64,000 nucleotides of DNA, taken from positions 38,463-102,462 of the forward strand of contig JAILLF010000044.1 of the NCBI GenBank assembly GCA_024693365.1, read 5' to 3'. The translations under genes and the position numbers were made by a program. The notes beneath the pieces were generated by a model. It made no database searches and had not been told where the DNA came from. It was given only the letters and a program-made list of their open reading frames with translations. This DNA is from Acetatifactor sp. (GTDB lineage: Bacteria > Bacillota > Clostridia > Lachnospirales > Lachnospiraceae). This document shows, piece after piece, positions 20,408 to 29,901 of this stretch (the stretch's first letter is position 1; every line of letters starts with the position of its first letter).

Positions 20408-20459
20408 TCCTTTTGTTTCTAATGATTTGGCACCGCCGGGAGGCGACGATGGGGCTCCC

Positions 20460-20834
20460 TTAGGATTCTGAAAGGAGAATCTCTAAGATTTCCCGAATCT
20501 CGTCATCGGTAAGTCCGACGGTTTTTGCCTTGGAGACCGCAAGGGAGAAGTCCTCCTCGACGGCCTTCCGGCGTGCTTCTACTGCAAGTTGTCTGTCCAT
20601 GGCCGCCACGTAGGTACCTTTCCCGTGTACGGTGACCACGAAGCCTTCCTCTTCCAGCTTATCATAAGCCTTCTTGACGGTCAGTGCACTGATCCTGAGT
20701 TCATTGGAGAAGCTGCGCACGGAGGGAAGTGCTTCCCCTTCGGCGAGACCGCCCTGAATGATCTCTTGCTTGATCTGTGCCATCAGCTGTTCGTAAACCG
20801 GTATCATGGATGAGTTATTCAATATAATATGCAT
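20460..20834 (-). CDS. GntR family transcriptional regulator (YtrA-type)
   Basis: wHTH PVYEQLMAQIKQEIIQGGLAEGEALPSVRSFSNELRISALTVKKAYDKLEEEGFV; short C-terminus. Confidence 0.9.
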   Translation of the reverse strand: MHIILNNSSMIPVYEQLMAQIKQEIIQGGLAEGEALPSVRSFSNELRISALTVKKAYDKLEEEGFVVTVHGKGTYVAAMDRQLAVEARRKAVEEDFSLAVSKAKTVGLTDDEIREILEILLSES

Positions 20835-20931
20835 ATTATGGTTTTTACCTTTCTTGTAAGCAGTGACCTTGTACGCGCCATACAAAGCTCTGGAGGACGT
20901 TTGCGCGATTGCCCTCCCGCTGTCTACAGTT

Positions 20932-20978
20932 AACAGTATATAACAGTTTGTAACAGTTGTCAACTGTTATATACTGTT
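20932..20978 (-). promoter_or_regulatory. Sigma-A-type promoter embedded in a 17-bp inverted-repeat operator upstream of gntR
   Basis: AACAGTATATAACAGTT (20932-20948) / AACTGTTATATACTGTT (20962-20978); minus-strand TTGACA (20963-20958) -17 bp- TATACT (20940-20935). Confidence 0.8.
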
Positions 20979-20993
20979 TATTTGAAAAAATTA

Positions 20994-21066
20994 AAAAACG
21001 TGTCACGGGGACGTGTCTACTGACACATTTTATGTGTCAGTAGACACGTCCCCGTGACACGTTTTT
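20994..21066. repeat. 35-bp perfect inverted repeat (hairpin, TTT loop), terminator-like/REP-like
   Basis: AAAAACGTGTCACGGGGACGTGTCTACTGACACAT-TTT-ATGTGTCAGTAGACACGTCCCCGTGACACGTTTTT, verified base by base. Confidence 0.95.
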
Positions 21067-21081
21067 CCTAGAATAAATGCA

Positions 21082-21780
21082 TTAAATGGAAGGAACTAAG
21101 TTCTCCACTAATTTTGCGCAATGCTTTGCGGCAGCCTTCTCAAAAGTAGGATAGTCCATCTCAGCGCTGTCATCAGCCTTGTCGGAGATGGCGCGGATGA
21201 TCACGAAGGGAATCTTGTTTAGGTAGCAGCCATGCGCAATGGCAGCGCCTTCCATCTCCGCACAGTCACCGTGGAAGGTGCTGATCAGGCGTTCCTTAAC
21301 TTCCTTCTTTGCGATAAACTGGTCACCGCTGACTACGCGTCCCTTCAGGACGCTAACGTCGGGATTTACTTCCTGACAAACGTCCCAGGCTAAGTTGACA
21401 AGACGCTCATCGGCCTTAAAGTAACTCTCTGCCATCTGAGGAACGATGCCGGGGGCATATCCCAAGGGAGATACGTCCATGTCATGATGAACGGCGTCCA
21501 CGGAGATGAGAATGTCGCCGATGTCGAGCACTGCATTTAGAGAGCCGGCCACGCCAGTATTGATAACGTGAGTAACTTGGAAGACGTCTGCAAGGATCTG
21601 CACGCACAGCGCTGCATTCACCTTGCCAATGCCGCAGCGGACGATCACGACCTGCGCGCCGCTCAGGGTGCCTTGATAAAAATCCATGCCTGCCCGGCTG
21701 GTTACTTTTACGTTCTGAAGCAAAGACTTCAGCTCCTCCACTTCCAATTCCATTGCACCAATGATTCCGATCATTTTCAC
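21082..21780 (-). CDS. mtnN: 5'-methylthioadenosine/S-adenosylhomocysteine nucleosidase
   Basis: MIGIIGAMELEVEELKSLL, GVAGSLN, AEMEGAAIAHGCY, AISDKADDSA. Confidence 0.94.
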   Translation of the reverse strand: MKMIGIIGAMELEVEELKSLLQNVKVTSRAGMDFYQGTLSGAQVVIVRCGIGKVNAALCVQILADVFQVTHVINTGVAGSLNAVLDIGDILISVDAVHHDMDVSPLGYAPGIVPQMAESYFKADERLVNLAWDVCQEVNPDVSVLKGRVVSGDQFIAKKEVKERLISTFHGDCAEMEGAAIAHGCYLNKIPFVIIRAISDKADDSAEMDYPTFEKAAAKHCAKLVENLVPSI

Positions 21781-21867
21781 GCAACAATCCTTTCTAAAAT
21801 TAAATTTTATCTGAGAATTTTATATGTTTAAGGGTAATGCTGGCAACAAATCTTACGACGGCCACAA

Positions 21868-22347
21868 TCATACGGGATAGACAAGGCGCTCTTCGGTGAT
21901 GCCATAGAGCACGTTTTCCAGATAGCGTTTTGCGAGGAAATTAGCCATCCCTAAGTTCATGTCCAGATAATTGCCGCAGTCCATGGGGGATGCGCCGGGA
22001 ACTTCGCCTTGGAAGTCACGGATGAACTCGAAGGTCTCCGTGATCAGGGGAACGATCTCCTTGGAATCCAGGTCACCTGCCAGCAGGAGATAAAAGCCCG
22101 TGCGGCAACCCATGGGACCGAAATAGATGATCTTATCCTTATAGAGGGGATGATTTCTCAGGAAGGTGGCGCCCAGATGCTCGATGGTATGGATCTCAGC
22201 GGTATTCATGACGGGCTCCTCGTTGGGGCTGGTCATTCTCAGGTCAAACGTGGTGATGGTTTCCGCGCCGACCTTATCCTTGCGGGATACGTAAATGCCG
22301 GGCTGAAGCTTAATATGATTAACGGTAAAGCTGGCGATTTTTTCCAT
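21868..22347 (-). CDS. luxS: S-ribosylhomocysteine lyase
   Basis: SFTVNHIKLQPGIYVSRKD, TAEIHTIEHLGATFLRNH, FGPMGCRTGFYL. Confidence 0.96.
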   Translation of the reverse strand: MEKIASFTVNHIKLQPGIYVSRKDKVGAETITTFDLRMTSPNEEPVMNTAEIHTIEHLGATFLRNHPLYKDKIIYFGPMGCRTGFYLLLAGDLDSKEIVPLITETFEFIRDFQGEVPGASPMDCGNYLDMNLGMANFLAKRYLENVLYGITEERLVYPV

Positions 22348-22533
22348 GGCTATTGTCTCCTTATTAAATATATAGTTAGCTATGTCATTAAAATACAGTA
22401 TACACAATTTGAAGGATTTTGCAAAGGAGAAAAAATATCGGAAAATTTGACAATTCCCGCCCTTTGGTGCTAATGTATATATGATGTGTTACTATGCTCA
22501 ATTGCTTTTATTATGAAAAGAGGGTATAAATTC

Positions 22534-23946
22534 ATGAAAAAAGGCGTGATTTTGCTGACCATGGTATTGATCCTCTGCCTTGCCGGATGTAGCATTTTGC
22601 CGGAAGATTCCCCCATTCTTTTGGAGGGTGAGAAGACAGAGACGAAGGGGCCGGCAAAAAACAAAGATTCCAAGGAGGAGTCGAACAGCTCAGAGGAAGA
22701 GCCGACGGAAGAGGCAACTCCCGAACCGACTCCGGCGCCTACGCCGAAGGAAGCGAAGTTTTTTGGTGAGGCAGAAGGCGCTTGGGTAGAATTACCGGAG
22801 GGCGGCGAAGCGGAACCCATTCGGGAACGCGTAGTCAAAGACAAAGAGATCGAACCGGATGACGAAGATCCTGAAACTGCGACGGAAGAGCCGGTTGACC
22901 AGAGGGTGCTCGAGGACGGTGAGGGAACCCCTAAGGTGATGCAGAGTTATCTCACGGGCGAATGGAAGGACGTAGACATTGTTAATCGCAGAAGCCTTGC
23001 AGTGATGTTCCCCAATGCTTATCGCGCAGGCGGAAACAATAATTCCCCCAGACTGCAGCTATACGGAATTTCCAGAGCCGGCATCATTTATGAGGCTCCC
23101 GTAGAGGGAAGAATCACGGCACTGATGGGAATTTTTGAGGAATATGACCAGTTGGAGAGGCTTGGACCCATTGCAAATGCCCGCGACTATTTCATCTATG
23201 ATGCCATGTCCTTTGATTCCATCTTCGTGAGCTGGGGAATGGCGAGAGCCTTTACGGAAGCTTTGATCAACTCCGACAGAATTGATGACGTAAGCGCCCC
23301 TACGGCTGGAATCGCAAAGGGATACGATGATGCGTTCTTTCGGGATGAAGACATTATTCCCGACGCGAGCAAGGATTATAACGGATACTTTGACCTGACG
23401 ATACTGAAGGAAGCTCTTGAAGATTACGGATACTCCACGGAATATCGTGACACATTTGAGCAGGGCTTCCTCTTCGCGAATGATAAGCTGGCAACCTATA
23501 AGGATTATCCGACCGTAACCAGGATCTGGCCCGGCGGAAAGGGCAAGAATTCCGGCGGATACGGAAATTATGCAGACAAGAATCCTTACTTTGAGTATGA
23601 CGAGGAGAGACATCTGTATTATCGTTACCAATATGGAGAGCCGTTGTCTGATTCCATGAATAATAAAAAGATCGCCGTGACCAACGTGGTGTTTAAGATC
23701 TGCCATGGTGAGGAGAGAACGCCAGATCAGCCGAAACTGGATTATCTGGCGTACAGGGTTCACGGACAGGACGAATGCATCGTCTTTACGAATGGTAAGA
23801 TGATCCGGGGAACCTGGGTGAAATCCAGCGACCAGAGCGCGGATTATCTGTATGACGAAAATGGCAATGAGATCGTGCTGAACCAGGGAAAGACCTGGAT
23901 ATGTCTGATCTGGCAGGAATATGGCCAGTACATGACGTTTGAATAA
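22534..23946 (+). CDS. DUF3048-type lipoprotein
   Basis: Lipobox LCLAGCS; RSLAVMFPNAYRAGGNNNSPRLQLYGISRAGIIYEAPVEGRITALMGIF; RLGPIANARDYF. Confidence 0.85.
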   Translation: MKKGVILLTMVLILCLAGCSILPEDSPILLEGEKTETKGPAKNKDSKEESNSSEEEPTEEATPEPTPAPTPKEAKFFGEAEGAWVELPEGGEAEPIRERVVKDKEIEPDDEDPETATEEPVDQRVLEDGEGTPKVMQSYLTGEWKDVDIVNRRSLAVMFPNAYRAGGNNNSPRLQLYGISRAGIIYEAPVEGRITALMGIFEEYDQLERLGPIANARDYFIYDAMSFDSIFVSWGMARAFTEALINSDRIDDVSAPTAGIAKGYDDAFFRDEDIIPDASKDYNGYFDLTILKEALEDYGYSTEYRDTFEQGFLFANDKLATYKDYPTVTRIWPGGKGKNSGGYGNYADKNPYFEYDEERHLYYRYQYGEPLSDSMNNKKIAVTNVVFKICHGEERTPDQPKLDYLAYRVHGQDECIVFTNGKMIRGTWVKSSDQSADYLYDENGNEIVLNQGKTWICLIWQEYGQYMTFE

Positions 23947-23950
23947 AAAC

Positions 23951-23976
23951 TGGGTCAGGGGACGTCCCCTGACCCA
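23951..23976. terminator. 26-bp perfect palindrome, bidirectional terminator
   Basis: TGGGTCAGGGGACGTCCCCTGACCCA between convergent genes. Confidence 0.8.
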
Positions 23977-23981
23977 AAACT

Positions 23982-25880
23982 TTACCGGAGGCTTTCGCCT
24001 CTCTTTTTTTTGTTTTCAAGCTTATTGTGGTACATGAAGCTGTCGGCAACCTTGACGAAGTCATCCAGGGTTTCGGCATCCTTGGGAACGTCAAAATAAT
24101 AACCTTGGCTTGCATGGATCTCGTAAGTTTTTTTCTTTGAGTTATTAAACGTTTCCAGCTCCTTCTCGATCGCGGCCATGCAACTTACGCCGGTCTTTTC
24201 GTCCAGGTCCTTTGCAACAATATAGTATTCGTCACCGCCGGTTCTGGCATAGACGTATTGATCATTGCAACAGTTGGAAATGATGGAGGCAACGCGCTTG
24301 AGGGCATAGTCGCCTTCCACGTGCCCAAATTCGTCATTGATCAGCTTAAGGTTATCCATGTCCATAACGGCAACAAATATCGGCTTGTGAATGACCTTGG
24401 CCGCTTCAAAGGTCTGGCCGCCATAATTTGTAAAGGCAGTCCTGTTATAAAGTCCCGTCAGGGAGTCATGCATGGAGGCGGCCTTAAGCTCGTCGATCAT
24501 GCTTTGCATTTTTTTGTACGTTAAGGTTTTGTAAACGTTATTTCCAACAATGACGTCAAACTGGAAATACGTTATGCCTGCCGGATGATCCTCCTCAAAC
24601 CGGAAGGCTTCGTATCCAAGACAGTAATCCATGAAATGTAACGGAATAAAAAACCATGCCTGCGGCTCAGGTCCCGTAAGCTCCCCGGGAAGCAGATCCT
24701 TTTTGTTAAACGGTAGTCTGGCATGCGGGATCATTTGTCCGTCCTTATATGCAACGCGTACTTCCATGCCGTTGGCATAGTCGAGCATCTTGTGATCGCT
24801 GGACATGTCCTTGTTCAGGCAGATCGCATAGCTTCGCAGATGCGAAAAATGATTCAAATACTCGGAAAGCACGCTGGAGATGCCATCCACGTCGGAGAAT
24901 TCCGTCAGCTGAGCTGACATGTAACTGAATACGACGCTCAAGTGACTGCCGTTTTGAAGATTTTCATATTCATCGCGCCGGGTCGTCATCAACTTAAGGT
25001 TATGTCCCTTCAGGCACCCGCAGGATTCCCTAAGACAAAGCCGCGACTTCAAGTGGAGAATTTCCGGCTTGGAATAATCGTCTTGCTGTTCATCGATTAG
25101 TTCAATGCTTTTCTTGCCCATCTCTTCCAATTGCGCTTTCGCGGTCGTGATGGAAGGGGAGAAGGAGAGGGCGAAATCCAAACCGTCATACCCGCAGACA
25201 ATCACGTCATCCGGAACGCGATATCCGCGATGGATCAACTCGCTGGTTACTGCCAGCGCCATGTGATCGTTGGCGCAGATAATGGCATCGGGCTTTTCGG
25301 GTCCGGCCAGGAACTGATCGCAGGCGGCAGGTCCCATAAACTTCCAAAAGTCCCCGTAAAAGATCTGCTTATCCTCCACGGGAAGCTGATACTCCTTCAT
25401 GATGGCCAGAAAACCATTCAGACGCTCTACGGCATCAAAGTGATCCTTGGGCCCCGTCATAAAACAGATCCGTTTTGCCTTGTGATGATCGATCACGTGG
25501 CGGATCACGTTCTCCATGCAGGTGGCATTATCAACCAGGATGGTATTGACTCCGGGAATGGTCATGCGGATGCTCACAATGGGACAATGGCTGCGACCTT
25601 TCACAATGTCGATAACCTTTTGAATGTTTTCCTTCCGGTCCATCGTGTCCAGGATCAGAATGGCTCCGGCAAGCTCTTCATAAGGAGGAAGATGAAAGAT
25701 CTGCATGTCGCCGGTGCAGAACAGTTCGCTTTGGCCATAGCTGCCCTGAGAGGAAAAAAGGGCAACGTTGTACCCCTTTGCCCTGGCCTCGCGGATGATG
25801 CCATCGCAAACCTTGTGCTGAACTTCATTTGACATGTTCTCGGCGAATACGCCGATGGTCTTTCTGCCGTTATGAAACAT
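23982..25880 (-). CDS. GGDEF diguanylate cyclase with N-terminal LacI/periplasmic-binding-like sensor domain
   Basis: NGRKTIGVFAENMSNEVQHKVCDGIIREARAKGYNVALFSSQ...; DSLTGLYNRTAF, ARTGGDEYYIVA. Confidence 0.9.
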   Translation of the reverse strand: MFHNGRKTIGVFAENMSNEVQHKVCDGIIREARAKGYNVALFSSQGSYGQSELFCTGDMQIFHLPPYEELAGAILILDTMDRKENIQKVIDIVKGRSHCPIVSIRMTIPGVNTILVDNATCMENVIRHVIDHHKAKRICFMTGPKDHFDAVERLNGFLAIMKEYQLPVEDKQIFYGDFWKFMGPAACDQFLAGPEKPDAIICANDHMALAVTSELIHRGYRVPDDVIVCGYDGLDFALSFSPSITTAKAQLEEMGKKSIELIDEQQDDYSKPEILHLKSRLCLRESCGCLKGHNLKLMTTRRDEYENLQNGSHLSVVFSYMSAQLTEFSDVDGISSVLSEYLNHFSHLRSYAICLNKDMSSDHKMLDYANGMEVRVAYKDGQMIPHARLPFNKKDLLPGELTGPEPQAWFFIPLHFMDYCLGYEAFRFEEDHPAGITYFQFDVIVGNNVYKTLTYKKMQSMIDELKAASMHDSLTGLYNRTAFTNYGGQTFEAAKVIHKPIFVAVMDMDNLKLINDEFGHVEGDYALKRVASIISNCCNDQYVYARTGGDEYYIVAKDLDEKTGVSCMAAIEKELETFNNSKKKTYEIHASQGYYFDVPKDAETLDDFVKVADSFMYHNKLENKKKRGESLR

Positions 25881-26040
25881 GGCGATCCTCCTTTAAGAGT
25901 ATTCTATTATTTTAACAAAATTATCTGATAAATGCAACTTAATCAGGAATATTTCCGAAAGTTTGCGTGCACGTTAGGTTGCGTTTTTGATATGAGTTTG
26001 ATAAAATGAAAACAAAAATAAATCGAGAGGACGAAAAGAC

Positions 26041-27162
26041 GTGAATTGTAAAAACTGTGGCGGGACCATGCAGGTTGACGCGGAGAATAAACTTTTTATC
26101 TGTCCGTATTGTAACGCGACAGAGCCCATTGACAGTTCCTCGAAGGAGGAAATTGAGGAACTGCTTAAGGGAGCGCTGAAGGATGCGAACGAGGAAAGCC
26201 AAAAGATGATGCGGGACATGCTTGCCGCGCAGCAAAGGGAAATGGCGCTTGCAAGCACGAGTAAGACTTCCGCGCGAGTGGCTCTTTACGTGGTGCTTAC
26301 CGTAGCAGCAGTTTTTACACTGATCATGGCGTTGTTTGGTCTGACTACCGAATATAAGGCATCCGGCGTAGTCGCGTTGATCCAGTGCATTCTTTTACTG
26401 TCGGCCATCATATTAAAGGCGAATTCCCAAGGACGTCCGGATAGGCGGAGCATATCCTTGGTGGCAAACTGGTGCATAATCTCGGCAGCCCTTATGATAT
26501 TGGTGTGGCTCTTTGCGCTGACGGTGAGCTCCGATACTTCGAGCAAAAGGAATGCCGACAAGGATGAAATCTATCAGCGGGATTATTACTGGCCGGAGGA
26601 AGGATTTGCAAAAACGGTTCCTCGCTGGGGTGACCAGCCGGATTATTCCTACGTGAACGACCGCGAATTTAGTGCGACCATTTTGGACGCGACGGAAGAA
26701 ATCTTTGCACAGTACGTGGCAAAGTGCAAGGAGGAAGGCTTCAACGTTGATGTAACGGAGGATGCAACGCATTTCAACGCATATGATGAAGCCGGAAATG
26801 AATTGGATCTGGATTTCCTTCAGAACGTTGAGGATGATCCCATTTACCTGAAGATGTACAAGGCTTTGGAGTTCGACGCTCTGATCTGGCCGACGCAGGG
26901 AATCCTAAAAGACGTGCCGCAGCCAGACTCCGAGGAGATGATGGTCGAGAGCATGGCGACAGGTTTCTTTAAGGCCTATATTAATGACATGTCACCGGAG
27001 AAGTTCCTCGCGTACGTGCAGCAGTGCATGGATGCCGGATTTGACGGGCGATATGAGAAGGATTCCAACTCGTTTTACGGAACAAAAAGGGACGGCGACG
27101 ATAGTGTCACCGTGTCGATCGAGCTTAAGAGAAATCGCGTGATGCTGATCACGGTCTATTAA
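26041..27162 (+). CDS. Zinc-ribbon membrane protein (DUF6591-like C-terminus)
   Basis: MNCKNCGGTMQVDAENKLFICPYCNATEPI; two TM; EDGLWP-type repeats in C-terminal part. Confidence 0.65.
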   Translation: MNCKNCGGTMQVDAENKLFICPYCNATEPIDSSSKEEIEELLKGALKDANEESQKMMRDMLAAQQREMALASTSKTSARVALYVVLTVAAVFTLIMALFGLTTEYKASGVVALIQCILLLSAIILKANSQGRPDRRSISLVANWCIISAALMILVWLFALTVSSDTSSKRNADKDEIYQRDYYWPEEGFAKTVPRWGDQPDYSYVNDREFSATILDATEEIFAQYVAKCKEEGFNVDVTEDATHFNAYDEAGNELDLDFLQNVEDDPIYLKMYKALEFDALIWPTQGILKDVPQPDSEEMMVESMATGFFKAYINDMSPEKFLAYVQQCMDAGFDGRYEKDSNSFYGTKRDGDDSVTVSIELKRNRVMLITVY

Positions 27163-27210
27163 ATGAAAATGAGGCAGGAGAACGGATTCTTCTGCCTCGT
27201 ATTTTTAGTT

Positions 27211-27549
27211 TTATTTTGGAGCAAGCGCCTTTTTCTCGTTTTTTATTTCCCAGTGAATCAGGAACGTAAGTGCAGCCCGCAAGGTAATGATGGCGCCAAG
27301 GATCCCAAGCTCTGCCCATTCCCTGACGACCACGGTACGGAGAACCTCGCCGCCAAGCTTGAATTCCAAGGCGAGGGCGATGCCCTGTGCGAGGCGGAGC
27401 CGGATGGAATCATCTTTTTTGATCCAAAAAACAAAGCATTTGAGTGCCGTAAACACAAGGATGCAGATGCCAAAAAACTCGAGCAGCAACGTGGAGAATT
27501 CCACCACGTAGCGCAGCACGCTCTCGGCACTTTGATACAGTTCTTCCAT
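27211..27549 (-). CDS. DUF1622-like membrane protein
   Basis: SVLRYVVEFSTLLLEFFGICILVFTALK...LAQGIALALEFKLGGEVLRTVVVREWAELGILGAIITLRAALTFLIHWE. Confidence 0.85.
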   Translation of the reverse strand: MEELYQSAESVLRYVVEFSTLLLEFFGICILVFTALKCFVFWIKKDDSIRLRLAQGIALALEFKLGGEVLRTVVVREWAELGILGAIITLRAALTFLIHWEIKNEKKALAPK

Positions 27550-27707
27550 GGGCAGCACCTCCTTCTCTTTTAACATTATATATGGATTGAAGGAAAATTT
27601 CAATCCGGCCAGGGAAGAAACCTCTTTTTTCCTTTTCGTAATCATGATAAAATGATTCCATGGGACTACGTTGGCAGACGCATTGACGGCGGAAAGGCGC
27701 GAACGGC

Positions 27708-28904
27708 ATGTATAAGATTAAGAATGAACGGGAAGAAAACACCATACTGTTACCGGCAACGCTGGACGCACATTTTCCTTTGCTGAAGTACATGTTTTGG
27801 AGCAAGGGCTATTGTGTCGTGCCTTTGGACGAGAGCGATGAATTTGAGATCAAGTCGGAGGGCATGAAATATGCAAACCATGACATCTGCTTTCCGTTTA
27901 TCCTAATGACGGGCCAGGTGGTCAGGGCGCTCAAGACAGGTAAGTATGATCCCAAGAAGACCTTTATCCTAATGCCTACGGCGGGAGACGCGTGCAGGGG
28001 AGCGTGCTATATCGGCCTGATGAGGCGATCCCTCATGAAGGCGGGGTTCGATGACGTAAGGGTTCTGACCATCAACGTCAGACACGTTGAGGATGAGATT
28101 TCCCTCAAGATCAATTCCGATACCGCCATCCGTGGCCTGTTTGGCCTTTTCTACGGGGACATACTTATGATGCTCTCGAATCAGGTCAGGCCATATGAGG
28201 TGAACAAGGGCGAGACGGACGCGTTGTACCAGAAATGGGTGGAGGAGCTTTCGCAGGATCTGCGGCTTGGCAGGAATCTCACGCTTGGAAAGATGAAAAA
28301 GAATTTCGAGAGGATTGCCGAATCCTTTGAGAAGATTGAAAGAGACGGCAAGGAGCGTAAGGTCGTGGGAATCGTGGCGGAGTTCTACGTAAAATATTGT
28401 GCGCTGGGAAACTGGGACGTCATCAGGTATCTGGAGGAGAATGGCTGCGAAGCCTTTGTAAATGGTGCTTCCTGGTATGCACTTTACTACGTTGACTCCC
28501 ATAAGCCGGATAAGTTCAACCTGGAGAGGGCTGGCTTTGAGGTCGTCAAAAAGATTTTGGTTCACGCACAGGAAACAATGAGAAGCGTGATGAAACGCCA
28601 TGGGTTTAGGACGCTTAGCGCGTATGACGTCATGGACAGGAATTCCCGGGAACGGATCTCTCACAATTTCCTGATTGGAGACGGTTGGCTTCTTGGCGCG
28701 GAGGTGGTCGATTACATACACAATGGCGTGAATAAGGTTCTCTGCATCGCGCCCTTTGGCTGCATGCCAAACGTCTGCGAGGGAAGGGGGCTGTACCCTT
28801 ACCTGAAACGCCAGTTCCCGGAGGCTTCCATCGTGGCGGTGGAGACAGACATGAGCGGTTCGAAACTAAATTATTATAACCGGATACAGCTGTTGATTAA
28901 TTAG
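27708..28904 (+). CDS. 2-hydroxyacyl-CoA dehydratase/activase-related protein
   Basis: GMKYANHDICFPFILMTGQVVRALKTGKYD...GDACRGACYIGLMRRSL; VLCIAPFGCMPNVCEGRGLYPYLKRQFP. Confidence 0.75.
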   Translation: MYKIKNEREENTILLPATLDAHFPLLKYMFWSKGYCVVPLDESDEFEIKSEGMKYANHDICFPFILMTGQVVRALKTGKYDPKKTFILMPTAGDACRGACYIGLMRRSLMKAGFDDVRVLTINVRHVEDEISLKINSDTAIRGLFGLFYGDILMMLSNQVRPYEVNKGETDALYQKWVEELSQDLRLGRNLTLGKMKKNFERIAESFEKIERDGKERKVVGIVAEFYVKYCALGNWDVIRYLEENGCEAFVNGASWYALYYVDSHKPDKFNLERAGFEVVKKILVHAQETMRSVMKRHGFRTLSAYDVMDRNSRERISHNFLIGDGWLLGAEVVDYIHNGVNKVLCIAPFGCMPNVCEGRGLYPYLKRQFPEASIVAVETDMSGSKLNYYNRIQLLIN

Positions 28905-28941
28905 GACGTGAATTAAGATTTGACATCTGAGGAGGACTACT

Positions 28942-29724
28942 TTGAACGGAGAAAAGGCTATTACGCAGGGAATCAGCAGAAACGTGCTAAAGCTGATCGC
29001 CATCACGACAATCACGATCGGACATTTCTTTTTGTATACGTTTACGACCTTTCGGGCATTTGGTTTGGGCAAGCCATGGGCGAGTATCCTGTGCTACATT
29101 TGCTTTGTCGGACCGCCGATCTTCATGTTTTTTATTTCAGAAGGGTTTCAGTACACAAGCTCCAAAATAAGATACGGCAAGCGTCTTTTGATCTTTGCGC
29201 TCATCACGCAGGTGGCACATGCCGTCACGGCGGATCCTCAATTGGGCTTCAGTTTTAAAACCTTCTTCTTTGAGTGGAATGTCTTCTTTGCGCTGCTATT
29301 CGGATTTATCGACTTATGCATTTTGACGTCGGAGAAAAAGTGGATTGTCAAAATCGCGGGCGTGCTTGCAACCATGATCCTGTCTTATCTGACGAATACG
29401 GAGTGGTGGGTCTTTGGACAACTAATCATTATTGCGTACTACTTTCTTAGGAAGCACTGCGTACTTAAATTCTTGGTTGTTTCGTTGCTTATATATCTAA
29501 TGTTTGTTTTCAGTGACTGCAATTTTGGCGGGGATTTTGTTGTTAGTTTCTATGGCGGAGGCATGCGCTACTATATGCCATTTTCCGTGATCGGCGTCGC
29601 CCTGCCGTCCTTCTTTTATAAGGGAAGGAACGGAAAAAAGAGCAAATTCCTGCAGTACTTCTTCTATGTCTTTTATCCTCTGCACCTTCTGTTGATCGAC
29701 GCGTCAATGCTGCTGGCGGGATAA
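28942..29724 (+). CDS. TraX family membrane protein
   Basis: LKLIAITTITIGHFFL, FCYF/YVFYPLHLLLI terminal motif, multiple TM. Confidence 0.85.
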   Translation: MNGEKAITQGISRNVLKLIAITTITIGHFFLYTFTTFRAFGLGKPWASILCYICFVGPPIFMFFISEGFQYTSSKIRYGKRLLIFALITQVAHAVTADPQLGFSFKTFFFEWNVFFALLFGFIDLCILTSEKKWIVKIAGVLATMILSYLTNTEWWVFGQLIIIAYYFLRKHCVLKFLVVSLLIYLMFVFSDCNFGGDFVVSFYGGGMRYYMPFSVIGVALPSFFYKGRNGKKSKFLQYFFYVFYPLHLLLIDASMLLAG

Positions 29725-29775
29725 ATGAATGAAAGGAATAAAACAGGGGATTCTCCGGGAATTCCAAACGTAAGG

Positions 29776-29809
29776 CTGTCAGCCCGTTTCGGGCTGGCAG
29801 TTTTTTTTT
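29776..29809 (+). terminator. Intrinsic terminator
   Basis: ctgtcagcccgtttcgggctggcag followed by nine T. Confidence 0.9.
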
Positions 29810-29901
29810 AAAAGAAAGAAAATTTAAGGTTACGTTAAGGAAGACGTAAAACGAGGGAAAGAATGGGGCGGTATCATGCATTCAAAAGGAGGCGAAAGAA
29901 T

